NCBI GenBank assembly: GCA_032622095.1
Contig: CP136066.1
Coordinates: 46,036,911 to 46,100,910 of the forward strand
Source of the DNA: Siphonodentalium dalli
Lineage: Eukaryota; Mollusca; Scaphopoda; Gadilida; Siphonodentaliidae
Direction: 5' to 3'
Length of the DNA: 64,000 nt
The notes beneath the pieces are model-generated. The model was not told the origin of the DNA, searched no databases, and worked only from the letters and a program-made list of their open reading frames with translations. The translations under genes and the position numbers were made by a program. Shown one piece after another: positions 31,860-43,337 of this stretch (position 1 is the first letter of the stretch; every line of letters starts with the position of its first letter).

Positions 31860-32590
31860 AACCCTGACATAGTACCACATAGGTTTTTGTGTACGGGTTC
31901 TTCAGAAATCAATAATGCAGGCATGCCAAAAATATCTTCGGAAATTCCACCGGATATTTACAAAAATAATGCTCTGCTAGTATTTAATGTGATATATAGC
32001 TACAATGACAGTTTATTATTGTTAGGTCCAATGCTGTTTTCGCATGAGATCTTTGAGCGTTTTCCCAAATATAATTTATGTACAAAAACATGACAAATTC
32101 TGAATATTACGGTTTGGTTATAATTAATTTTGGGCACCCAGACTCCGGGCACCCAAACCCGGTGTAAACGGGTTTTGCAACCGGCCTAGATCCATGCGTG
32201 ATATATGAATCCGCTTAACAGAGGGTATACTCTTCAATCCATCACTTGAAATTTCCAACTTTCCTCCTTCATCATTCTATGAACTTCTGTGAGAATTATA
32301 TCTCATGTCCTAGCTGATCTACATTAACACTTGTATTAATGTACATCATCTCTTTTGGCCACGTGGTTTATTGGCCATGCATGCATGCTGGGTAATTTTG
32401 GTAAATATATATTACTGAATGCTACTAAAACAGAATAATTTGCAGTGAGCATTTGTCAGGTCTATTCTAATTGTCAGAGTGGCGTAAGTTCTCGTTTGCC
32501 CAATATGTAATGTTTCAGATGATAGTTAACCCTTACATCAACGAGTCCTTAACCCTTTCAGTGCCAAGTCCGATTTTGGTATCAACCAAT
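31860..32590. other. no gene seen
   Basis: AT-rich, short frames only. Confidence 0.5.
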
Positions 32591-32593
32591 ATA

Positions 32594-32901
32594 CCCTGTG
32601 CCAATGCATTCTCTTATATATGCGAGTCGACCATAGGTCGCCTCGCATATATAAGAGAATGCATTGGCCTAACAATTTTTTATCATTTTTTTTAAATAAA
32701 TGTTTCTGACAATTTTTAGGACATAAAATAAAAAACATCCATTACCCTGCATGGAGCCCCACACATATATAGAAGCATATGTTTGTCTGGGGCTCTGTAT
32801 GGGTGAAATTATAAAATTGTTAAAGAATACAAGAAAATATTATTAAAATTGTGAAAAAAAGTGTTAGGCCAATGCATTCTCTTATATATGCGAGGCGACC
32901 T
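32594..32901. mobile_element. palindrome-ended MITE, right end truncated
   Basis: The left hairpin end is complete (CCCTGTGCCAATGC...). The interior is in the opposite orientation to the other full copies (GGATGTTTT-type and GAGCCCC-type blocks appear reverse-complemented). The right terminal hairpin breaks off after GCGAGGCGACCT at 32901. It is followed by two GTGCAGACCCAAATAA(T/G) repeats near 32960 and 33230. Confidence 0.8.
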
Positions 32902-33385
32902 CTGAGCTTGAGGTACTCTCGGGCTCCAAGGAAATTCCATTGAAAGTCAATAAAAGTGCAGACCCAAATAATAGTGCAGGGGGAACTCTGAGAAAAAAAT
33001 TAACTGTTAAACAAATTATTTTTATAGTACATGTAGGTAAAGTATAGGAATCAACATAGTATGTGTCATGTGGTGTTTAATTCAATATTTAAATGTTCAC
33101 ATGTATGCCATATACTTGAATATGTACATGCATAAAGTTATAAGCTCATCATTTTGGTATCAGAATCATATAGAAATATTGAATTTGTGCAAATTTCAAT
33201 TTTCATAGCCTCAAAATTAATAAACATGCAGACCCAAATAAGCACTGTGCAGGGGGAAAATTTCCCAAGAAAATAATAAACGTGCATGCATGTTTATTTG
33301 GAGCCCAAGAGTAGTGCAGTTCGATGTTCATACTAAGAAGTAAAGGTTCAGCATCGTATCCACAGGTTGCATCAGCATATATGTA

Positions 33386-33712
33386 TCAAAGATGTGTATG
33401 TACAGCAGGAATTTCTCTAACGTGGTGACCAGGATGAAAATCATACCATTTTCCACTTCCAGTAAGAAAGCGCGTCTTTGATTGGTCAGAGAGTCGCGCA
33501 ACATATCCCATGTTTACGTCTGGAGCCATCAATATAACGAAAACCAAGACAACCGTTTCGTCGTCTCTCGATGGCCTTTTCATGACGTCATTTATGTTGG
33601 AGAGAGCGATATGAGATTTTGACATTTTCTGCTGATCATTCTTCGGAATAAGTGCCAAAGTAATGTGAATGACCAGGACTGTTTGCAGAACATATGTGAC
33701 CCGCCATATCAA
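33386..33712 (-). CDS. possible small secreted protein or exon (uncertain)
   Basis: An open frame of 108 codons on the minus strand starts with a plausible signal peptide (MIWRVTYVLQTVLVIHITLA) followed by a hydrophilic stretch and a C-terminal GKWYDFHPGHHVREIPAVH. I do not recognise it. Its first ~7 codons overlap the outer terminal repeat of the MITE at 33692, so the start is either borrowed from the element or fortuitous. It could be one exon or chance. Confidence 0.25.
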   Translation of the reverse strand: MIWRVTYVLQTVLVIHITLALIPKNDQQKMSKSHIALSNINDVMKRPSRDDETVVLVFVILMAPDVNMGYVARLSDQSKTRFLTGSGKWYDFHPGHHVREIPAVHTHL

Positions 33713-34156
33713 ATCCAGTCGTAAGTCGGGATTTTTTTACCCTGTGCCAATGCATTCTCTTATATATGCGAGTCGACCATAGGTCGCCTCGCATATATAA
33801 GAGAATGCATTGGCCTAACAATTTTTTACAATTTTAATAATTTTTTCTTGTATTCTTTAACAATTTTATAATTTCACCCATACAGAGCCCCAAACAAACA
33901 TGAGCAGACGACACTCTTCTATATGCTTCTATATATGTGTGGAGCTCCCTGCAGGGTAATGGATGTTTTTTATTTTATGTCCTAAAAATTGTCAGAAACA
34001 TTTATTTAAAAAAAATGATAAAAAAATTGTTAGGCCAATGCATTCTCTTATATATGCGAGGCGACCTATGGTCGACTCGCATATATAAGAGAATGCATTG
34101 GCACAGGGTAAAACAATCCCGACTTCCGACTGGATTTGATATGGCGGGTCACATAT
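33692..34156. mobile_element. palindrome-ended MITE, full copy with extended terminal repeats
   Basis: The core 33740-34108 matches the other full copies. Outside it, ATATGTGACCCGCCATATCA (33692) and its mirror TGATATGGCGGGTCACATAT (ending 34156) add ~48 bp per side with perfect ends. Either the true element has these longer ends or the core inserted into the palindromic target of another element. Confidence 0.85.
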
Positions 34157-34164
34157 ATTTTATT

Positions 34165-34295
34165 GTGGTTGATTGACGGTAACATGGCGTGACATTGATG
34201 GCTTGGAGCCTATGTTCAAACTCGTCGCTTCGCGAATCGGTTGAACATACACCCCAAGCCATCAATATTACATGATGTTACCATCAATCAACCAA
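34165..34295. repeat. foldback repeat with ~55-bp arms, next to the MITE
   Basis: GTGGTTGATTGACGGTAACAT and ATTGATGGCTTGGAG are mirrored by CCAAGCCATCAATATTACAT and ATGTTACCATCAATCAACC. It starts 8 bp beyond the preceding element. Confidence 0.8.
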
Positions 34296-36527
34296 ATTTA
34301 AACTTATAGTAATACAGAAAAGATTTATATCTTTCAATATTTGTACAATTTAATTAAATAAGCTGATATTGGCATCACATGGATAATTGAAGGTAAAAAA
34401 CAATGAAAATCTGATAACGGATGGAATTGCCTTTTTTCAGTGCAATGTATTCCTCCTCAGAAACCTAAAAAAGAACAATTACTGGGTAAATATTGAAACT
34501 GGGAGCCCTATTTTGGGAGCCCTATTTTGGTTTATTTTTTGCACTCCAACATACACCGCTTGGGTCAGACAACATATTTTACAAACGTGCCTATCTACTG
34601 ATGTTACATATCAACGTTTTGAGGTAGGTTTCACATTTTGGGCGAAAGCTTCATGACTTATCTCCCCATATTTAGTGACACTACCGATTGAGGTTAAAGC
34701 AATCGCTGTTGATTTCTCCCATCACATAGCATATTTCTGCAAAATGATAACCCAAGTGATACATGTATGTATTCTTTTACAAAGTGTGTCTTATAATCTT
34801 AATTGAATACAGAGCCAATGGTAGGATTTGACAAGAGAAAGAATAGTTTACGGCCAGTCTCAAAATTGTTTTCAAAATCTGATATGATCAAATAGACAAT
34901 TTTGGGGCTATCACACATGGGCTATAGGCCTATTGTGGCATCGATGCGAATATGCTGCTTGTGAAATAGTATTCCTTGAACTCATAAAATATAGGATGGA
35001 TTCCCATCTAAACTGAAAAGTGTGGTAGTTACACAAACACAAACTTCGCGCTTCCACTTATTGGGATCATGCAATATTAATATGTGGGTCCCAGATCACT
35101 CTAAAAACTGTTGCATGTCACCTTGAAGAGTGTTTTTCTATTATTTCATGTATTAATTTCACTAGCATCGAGATGTACGAACCTTGTGTATTTTACAAAT
35201 TAAATCTGTTCTAATTAAAACTAAACTCTTGAACAAGCTCTGCGTTAAAGAGTCTAAAGAAAATATCTGGGAATTACATTACCACCAAGAATCTTTACAT
35301 CAGTGTCAGTCAGTCACAACATTTAACAGTAAAGTGATGAATCCAATTAGTTGATTGACAATTTTCAGCGACTCCAGAGTTTCTCGACACATAGCTAAAA
35401 TAGCATAATAACTTTCCTGTCATATCTGATCACATTGCTAATTTCACACTGTTTACAAATTTGGAGATTACAGCAAATAATTAAACTCTAATGTGTATCT
35501 ATTTGAAGTGTCCAGAATTAATCAATATTACCCATCAAGGAGAATATTATAGAACTAAGTATTTCCAAGAAATTCAACAGTTAGCACCCGATTTTCTTAT
35601 TCGCCAAAACGAAAGTGACTGGAGATAACATTCTGTCAATCGTAATACTGGGCTTTGATGTTATACAACAGGAATTGCATGCAGAAGCTATTTATAGCGG
35701 CGGCTATGTGACTGATAGTTTATATTCATTATACTCTGTTATGTATAGCTTATTCGAGAGCCTAATTTTAATTAGATCTGATTATATCAATCAGTTTATT
35801 TCTCATAAACCTATACATACATAGGTATGGAGATAATAACAGTTAAATATATACAACATGTGTATCCAGGGAATATATAAATGGAAAACTTGTTCGTTCT
35901 TTTGAATTGACAAGACACAAGACGTGTATCCTCATTTCATGGCTGGTTGGTGTTACCGTTGGTCATCTCTATCAGTTGATAACACATGCATGCCGTGAAC
36001 ATCTGATTAGAATGCAGGGGCATTTTAATTGACTGTATCAGCTCTTTGTAACTATACCAGAAACACAAATTATGAATGCAAAAATTGATGGGCGCAATGC
36101 GTGTTCAGCTGAAATTGGGTTGAGATAAGAACAATATTATACATCATGACCTGGGGTGTGGGGATGGAAAGATCTCACCCCTTGGGGTCAGATATTTCGG
36201 CCGAACACAAGGTTTGCCGATTGTCCCGACCCAAGAGCTGGCCCCGAAGATGATATTTTTCCATGTCCACATCCCATGGTCATAATGGATTATTTTTCTC
36301 CCAACCCAAGAGCCTCATACTGATATTTTTGTTTTATGCCAAATTTTAGCACATTTCAGTTGTTTCATAACGGTTCATCTGGGGAAAAATCTCATGCCAC
36401 ATTTGTGATTTTATTCGATGATTTTGGTACTGGAAAAGCTAAGCACGATACCCACGCAAGCTAGGTTAATTGGTTTGAGTGAAATATACATGGCTCGTGA
36501 AAACTACATGGCTATGTCAACATTGCT
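34296..36527. other. no gene seen
   Basis: About 2.2 kb of AT-rich DNA without recognisable genes. A frame at 34387-34656 and another at 35615-35824 have no family features. Confidence 0.5.
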
Positions 36528-37137
36528 CCAGGGGCCTGTACTATGGAATTACAATTGCCGTATTACAAGGTTATGGGAGGTACACGGGAGGCGTGAAGTG
36601 CAATGGACCACTGTATTGTAATAGAGTAGATTATACCCATGTGCGCATTACCGATTGGTGATTGGGTTTGATCAGAATGATATTCAATATAATACTCCAG
36701 CGATTTTGCATGACAACCCAACTAGAAATTGAAATACATCTTAAAACGTGAATTGTTGGAACAGACGATAACCATTGTTGACATATAACACAACGCACGA
36801 ACGGTTGCGGCGTACTAACTGAGCGAGTATTTAAAGGATACCGATTACCACTAATACAATTGATCACGGAATACCCATGCTCTAGCGATAACAGATCAAT
36901 GGGTGTCTCCGATGAATATTTTTTTCATTGGTCAATCAAGTCACATGTGGTAAACCTATTATTTTATTGGTCACCAATGACTCACCATGCATGTAAATGA
37001 GGCGTTGCAAGAAGTCGGCTTTTCGCTGTAAGAATAAGAGTGGAGGTATATGGTAATCGACACCTTATGTGTACCCCACATAACCTTCTACACGTGTCCA
37101 AACACGGCAATTGTAATTCCATAGTACAGGCCCCTGG
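36528..37137. mobile_element. 610-bp MITE with ~33-bp terminal inverted repeats
   Basis: CCAGGGGCCTGTACTATGGA followed by ATTACAATTGCCGT is mirrored at 37104-37137. Subterminal GGTTATGGGAGGTACAC also has a counterpart (GTGTACCCCACATAACC). No coding content. Confidence 0.85.
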
Positions 37138-37846
37138 CATGAATTCTGAGAAACGCGTGTATTGATATGAACTGGATTTGCCAATGTAATTGTCCTTACC
37201 ATGGGAAATGTGAACATATTTCTGTTTATTTGACAGAAAAATATTTTGATGTGTTCGACGACTTGTTGCAACAATAACATTTTTCAAAGTGTAACTACTT
37301 CGTCCGTAAATTACATGTACAAGTACTGTCGAGCTTATGAGCCTATTTGATGGCCAGATATTGACTTTAAAAAGTTTGTTCACGTATTCACTTTCTGTCA
37401 GCAATGTTGACTAATTAGAGGATTGATATTTACTTTGATTGCATATAACAACATATGAGGGTGTGTTTTGGTCAACATGTTGTCAAAATTATATTAAAAC
37501 ATTATTTCTGGCTTAGCCACGTGCACGGGCTGATGTGATTCTGCTCTACTGAAATGGTATGAAAGAGACAATAATACTATTTCGGATGCCACGCACTTGG
37601 TGTCTCGATGCTCTTAATAAATAATACGGAAAAGTGGCTCCTACCAGTTGTGACGAGGGATAATCCATGCCCGCTGGGATCACTGGGTCGAAGACTGAAA
37701 TAATGTCTGAAGGGTGCTTCCGTCTTGTTTATTATTGGTTAAAGCTTAACACATAATATTTCGAACATGTCTATATTCTTTAGAATTATTTATAGAGTGT
37801 TGTGTAGTCCACAAGACAAATACACAAACAAAGATACCTTAATTAT
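37138..37846. other. no gene seen
   Basis: Short frames only, no repeat structure noted. Confidence 0.45.
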
Positions 37847-40346
37847 ACTTCCATGTTTTAACATGGAAGTATATTGTAATTCTTCTGGCTTTTTTTCCTT
37901 TTTTTTTTGCTTATTATTATTCCGATAACATGCCTTAATCTCCGGAACGGCTGGACCGATTCACCTGCTGTTTTCGGTTTCAGTATATAACTTTGGAAGA
38001 TCTCGGTAAATGGCCTATTGAGAATTTCGTCCGACCTTGACCTTCGGAGTTATCGCCATTTTGTTGATTTTTGGCGGTTTTTCGCGACACAAAAGTCACT
38101 TGCGAAATCGAGGTTTGAATTCTTATATCGTCGAAACGGCTTGACCGATTGATTTGAAATTTGGTACCTGCATAGCCATTGAGTATACGAAGTCGAGACA
38201 CAAATAGGGAATTCCATGTGACCTTGAACTTTGGAAACAACGCTCTCTATCTGTTTTATTGTTGTGAACATATCTCCTCCGAAACGGCTTGAGATATCGA
38301 TTTCGGACTTTTTTCGTTATTTGCGCATGTATGTGTGTTATGAACTATTATAGGGTTCGCACTTCCGGTTTAAAAGTTCGCTACTGGTCGAAGGATAAAA
38401 CAACGCTCTTTATATGGAATCTAGAACGGCTTGAGATATTGAGTTGGGACTTTTTGCTTTATGTGCAGCAAACTCTGCGCTATCGAACGATATATATAGT
38501 TAACGGATATCACTTCCGGTTCGGGAGAGCGGGCGTGTGGGTATGTATCTAAAAACTATTTTAGCGCATATTTTGATGACATTTGGTAGACTTCATCAGT
38601 AGATGCCACTGATTGCTATGCAACTCGAATTTAAAAAATCGGACATAAACTTCGATAGTTATGGCTGTTTAAAACCTGGTTTATTTCCGACCTTGACCTT
38701 CAGAGTTATCGACATTTTGTTGATTTTTGGGGGGTCTTCGCGCAACTAAAATGACTTGCAAAATCGAGGTTTGATTTCTTATATCGCCGAAACGGCTTGT
38801 CCGATTGATTTGAAATTCGGAACCTTCTTAGCCATTGCGCATTGGCAGTCGATGAACTAATAGGGAACTTCGTCTGACCTTGACCTTTGGGTACAACGCT
38901 CTTTATCGGTGTTATTGTTGTGAAGAGATCTCCTCCTAAACGGCTTGAGATATGGGGTTCGGAATTTTTCATTATTTGCGCATGTATGTGTGTCATGAAC
39001 CGCCGAAAAATGATATGGTTCGCACTTCCGGTTTAAAAGTTCGCTACTTGTCGAAGGATAAAATAACGCTCTTTATAGGGAATCCAGAATACTTTGAGAT
39101 ATTGAGTTGGGACTTTTGCAAGATGTGCAGCAAACTCTGCGCTCTCGAACGATATATTTAGTTAACGGAATTCACTTCCGGTTCGGGAGAACGGGCGTGT
39201 GGGTATGTATCTCAAAACTATTTTGGCGCAGATTTGGATGAAATTTGGTGGACATAATCTTTAGTTGTTGCTGACCACTACTCCGCTCCGATTTTTAAAA
39301 TCGGACTTAAACTTCTCGAGTTATTGCTGCTTAGAGACCTGATTTTGATGGGGTTTTGCGGACCCCTAGAATGACTTGCAAAATTGCAAGATCGATGTTT
39401 GATTTCTTATACCGTCGAAACGGCTTGGCCAATTGATTTGAAATTTTGTACCTGCATAGCCATTGAGCATTAATAAGGAATTTCGTCTGATCTTGACCTT
39501 TGGAACAACGCTCTTTATATGTTTTATTGTTGTTAACGTATCTCCTCCTAAAAGGCTTGAGATATCTGGTTGGGTCTTTTTTCATTATTTGCGCATGCAC
39601 ATGTGTTACACATCACCGAAAAATAATAGGGGTCGCCCTTCCGGTTTAAAAGTTGACCCTGGGTCGAATAATAAAAGAACTCTCTTTATACGAAATCCAG
39701 AACGGCTTGAGATATTGAGTTGGGATTTTTGCGTTATGTGCATCCAACTGTGCGATGTATAAAGATATATATAGTTAACGGATTTCACTTCCGGTTCTGG
39801 AGAACGGGCGTGTGTGTATGTACCTCAAAACTGTTTTGGCGCAGATTATAATGAAATTTAGTGGATATAATCTCTAGTTGCCGATGATCACTATCCCACT
39901 CGAATTTTTTAAATCGGGCTAAAACTTCTGGAGTTATGGCTGCTTAAATACCTGGTTTTTGGGAAGGTTTCGTGCCACCATAATAACTTGCAAATCGAGT
40001 TACATTTCTCATATCGTCAAAACGGCTCAGCCAATTGATTTGAAATTTTGTACCTGCATAGCCATTGAGCATTCGCAGTTTTCGTGCATCAGACTCTGCG
40101 CTGTATGTTGATATATACAGGGTACTGATTTGACTTCCGGTTTGGGAGAACTGGCGAGTGGGTGCAGAATTTGATGAAATTTGGTGGATAAAATACTGTG
40201 GTTGGTGACTAGTACTATGGTATATAGTATCACAATACTCGCATGTGTCTGCTGACAACTAACTCGTTAATGGACGACACAAGTTCCCGTCATTGGCAAC
40301 ATGGAAGTATCGAAATTGCTGTGCAATTACAGTTTCATTCTAGTTA
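37847..40346. mobile_element. ~2.5-kb nonautonomous element made of ~0.65-kb repeats
   Basis: The left edge has the hairpin ACTTCCATGTTTTAACATGG; the right edge repeats AACATGGAAGTAT. Between them about three and a half related units follow each other (starting near 38031, 38690, 39341 and 39956). Each contains CCTTGACCTT, ATTTTGTTGATTTTTGG, CGAAACGGCTTG(A/T)CCGATTG and CACTTCCGGTT(C/T)GGGAGA blocks. Frames across the units are short and shifted. The class is unknown to me. Confidence 0.65.
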
Positions 40347-41029
40347 TAGTTTATAGTTTTAACAAAAGGGGCGTGGGTCAAACACTTAATTGCATATAAA
40401 CGATACACTCATTACTGCATGCTCCCATTAGTAGCACATACCACAAAGGTAATAAATCACTGGACACTCAACTGATGTTTTTCCTATTTATGCACGAATA
40501 TCTTTAAAATGGAGAAAAAACACCCAAAATGGCATTTATTCTTAAAGAGCCAAGAACAAGGATTCATATGGGCATATTTTCATCGCCAATGTTGTATAAA
40601 TACCGCCACAGTGTGATATAGTTATCAATTTATTGAGTTAAATTACCTCAAAATATGTCATTTCATGACCCCAACTCTGGATTGCAGACAAATTCCATGC
40701 AGGGAAATGTACATAGATGCAAAAAATAATCATTTTATTGCAAAATCTAGTGAGAACATTTCTGATACATTGAATACCTTCATTTCTCTTATTATTCCTG
40801 GTAAGAAACATTGTGTTGAAATTAGTTCAAGTTAAAACCATAAATGCTCTGGACTATGTATTTATTATTATGGAACTTTTAATAACTATTTAAATTGTAT
40901 TATTCATTGTTATTTGATCCACAGGTCATTACTATCTGTATAGGCAAGATTATCAACTAAATGTTGATAAAATAGCCACTTTGAGTGGTTAGATCGGAAA
41001 ACTTTGAATACCAATTAAAATAGCTAGAA
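40347..41029. other. no gene seen
   Basis: AT-rich DNA, no features supported. Confidence 0.45.
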
Positions 41030-41365
41030 TTACCACTCGAGGTAGAATGCTTTCCCACCAATAGTAGTTATCAGATTAACTACCCGTAGGTAGCAAAAAT
41101 TCCAACCAGCCGCAGGTAGTAAAATTAACTACTGGGTAGTTCCTATTCATCCTTCCAGGAAAAGTAGTTAAATTTTAGCCTCCTGCTGGGTAGTTAAAAT
41201 AGCCCCCAAAGGTAGTTAATTTAACTACATAAAGGTCGTTAATTTATCTACCAATGGCAGTTATTTTAACTACCCACCAGGTAGTAAAAATAACCTCCCA
41301 AGGTAGTGGGATGAATACGAACTACCTAAAGTAGTAAAAGTTTACTACTTTTCGGGTTAATTTAG
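41030..41365. repeat. array of GGTAGTTAAATTAACTAC-type short palindromic repeats
   Basis: More than ten degenerate copies of GGTAGT(T/A)AA and its reverse complement TTAACTACC, irregularly spaced by 15-35 bp. It lies ~140 bp beyond the stop of the minus-strand FReD exon. Confidence 0.75.
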
Positions 41366-41505
41366 CAACTTTGAATTTAGTGTGTACTATAGAAGTAATT
41401 AAAAAAAAATACAAGCTTCCTATGGATGGTCTATCAGATAGAGCTCAAACGGGCACCATTCGATGGCACTTTGCTTCTCTCTTGTGACATCTTGTGTCAT
41501 GTATT

Positions 41506-42140
41506 TCACTTGCGTCTGAGCATCATGGTTGTGCTTCTCACAGAATGATGGTGACGGAATGCAGAATCCCACTCCATACCGGTTCGTCCTGTTGTTAAGG
41601 TGCTGTTAAGGTATTCGCCGTTCAAGTTGGATTTGTAACAGCATCCATACCACCACGCTCCGTGATGGCCGATGGTACATCTACAAACTGGTCGTGAGTG
41701 GTCATTGTCATAAGTGCTGAATGCTCGACCTTCATGGGCGTCTAGTGAGTCGCCTGCTGTTCCTTCTCCCCATGTTGTTGTGATCGCATAGAAGCTGGTG
41801 CTGTTGCTGATGGCGAAGTCAGTGTACTTCGCATATCTGTCATCCCCATCAGCTGAAGTGAGTTCAACATAGAGCTCAGTTGGGCACATGTTGGTCAGTT
41901 GATGAATCGCTTCCAAGCCGAGCCAGTATTCGCCATTCGTCGATTTGCTGCCGAATCCCTCGACATATTCCGTCCAGTTCCGGTAAAAATCGACCAGGCC
42001 GTTGGATCTTTGTTGAAATATTGTCCAGCCTCCGTCGTCGGTCGTCATGTCACAAGCCGCATTCACTTCACCTGAGCCACCCGGGTTAATGGTGTACACG
42101 CCATCTGTATCGAAGCCAGCGTCCATCAAGTCTTTGCAGT
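41506..42140 (-). CDS. fibrinogen-related domain, terminal exon (FREP/ficolin-like)
   Basis: The minus-strand exon begins after the acceptor CTCCAATCAG (42141-42150) in the same phase as the plus-strand copy and ends at TGA 41506-41508, about 211 residues. Landmarks: DCKDLMDAGFDTDGVYTIN, AACDMTTDDGGWTIFQQR, DFYRNWTEYVEGFG, EYWLGLEAIHQLT, YAKYTDFAIS, GRAFSTYDNDHSRPVCRC (calcium site and cysteine), GAWWYGCCYKSNLNGEYL, SVRSTTMMLRRK. Differences from the plus-strand paralogue: no CGG cysteine after FGSKS, but extra cysteines at VCRC and GCC. These could re-pair disulfides. It is a secreted lectin domain, likely immune. Upstream exons would lie at higher coordinates; no signal-peptide exon was recognised. 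Confidence 0.85.
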
Positions 42141-42159
42141 CTGATTGGAGAATAAGATA

Positions 42160-42545
42160 AACTAGAAATTTCCATATATATTAACATATATATCCCAATT
42201 CAAACCGCTCCTCAATCTTAACCTTTTCCATAACCCAAACCTAAAACCATAACCATACCTATCTGCAACCCATACTATATCATAAGACCAAATGTTTTCC
42301 ATAAGCATAACCGTGCTCTAGTCGTAACCATAACCACATCTATAATTCTAACTATATCTATAACCATAACCAACCATTACCAATCTTTTAGCCCTGACTA
42401 TATAATACCTTATTCATGGTTATAACCCTAACACTGACCCAATCACTAAGACTATGCATAACTTTAAGCCTATTCACAACCCTGACATAATCCAATACAC
42501 TAACCATAAAACTAACCCAAACTCAAACCCTAAATCTTTCTCTAA
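42160..42545. repeat. degenerate (CATAACC)n-like simple repeat in the FReD intron
   Basis: A C/A-rich strand with loosely repeated CCATAACC / CTAACC motifs, resembling decayed telomere-like or microsatellite DNA. It lies directly upstream (minus strand) of the FReD exon, hence probably intronic. Confidence 0.65.
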
Positions 42546-42981
42546 CGGTTACCTGAGTCAAGTTACCCACGTGTCCATTTGTACTAACTGAGATAAACCA
42601 CACATATTCCATGAGACACCTCGGGGAAGCTACCAATTTCTCCATCCAAATATTCTAGACTGACGATAAACGATCTTTATTGCTAATGATTAGTGCTGCT
42701 TAAGTCATCTGAGATCCACGACACCTGCCCCATGGCAATTTCATGGTCAAGTCACCCATGTGTAGCAATTTTGCCACATATCTTCTAAAATGATAATAAA
42801 CGCTATTTGATGTTTATCTTTGTTGATGTTATTTGTCCCACTTTAAGTCATTTGATGGCAAAGGCACCTAACGGATAGCATTTCCATTCTCAACTTAAAC
42901 ATGTGTAATAGTTTTCAGCTCCGGGGGTCCGATCATTGTAGGTATGTAATTAATTATGTTATTAAATTATTCATGAATGCA
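42546..42981. other. no gene seen
   Basis: Two weakly similar ~125-bp stretches (GTCAAGTTACCCACGTGT / GTCAAGTCACCCATGTGT with following TGATAATAAACG-like blocks) suggest an old duplication. Nothing else noted. Confidence 0.45.
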
Positions 42982-43337
42982 CCCTGTGCCAATGCATTCT
43001 CTTATATATGCGATTCGACCATAGGTCGCCTCGCATATATAAGAGAATGCATTGGCCTAACAATTTTTTACAATTTTAATAATGTTTTCTTGTATTTTTT
43101 AACAATTTTATAATTTCACCCATACAGAGCCCCAGACAAACATGGGCAGACGACACTCTTCTATATGCTTCTATATATGTGTGGGGCTCCCTGCAGGGTA
43201 ATGGATGTTTTTTATTTTATGTCCTAAAATTTTTAAGAAACATTTATTTAAAAACATTGTTAGGCCAATGCATTCTCTTATATATGCGAGCGACCTATGG
43301 TCGACTCGCATATATAAGAGAATGCATTGGCACAGGG
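42982..43337. mobile_element. palindrome-ended MITE, full copy
   Basis: 356 bp with CCCTGTGCCAATGC hairpin ends. One-base changes (GCGATTCGACC, GCGAGCGACC) slightly damage the terminal palindromes. The interior matches copies at 5877 and 33740. Confidence 0.85.
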
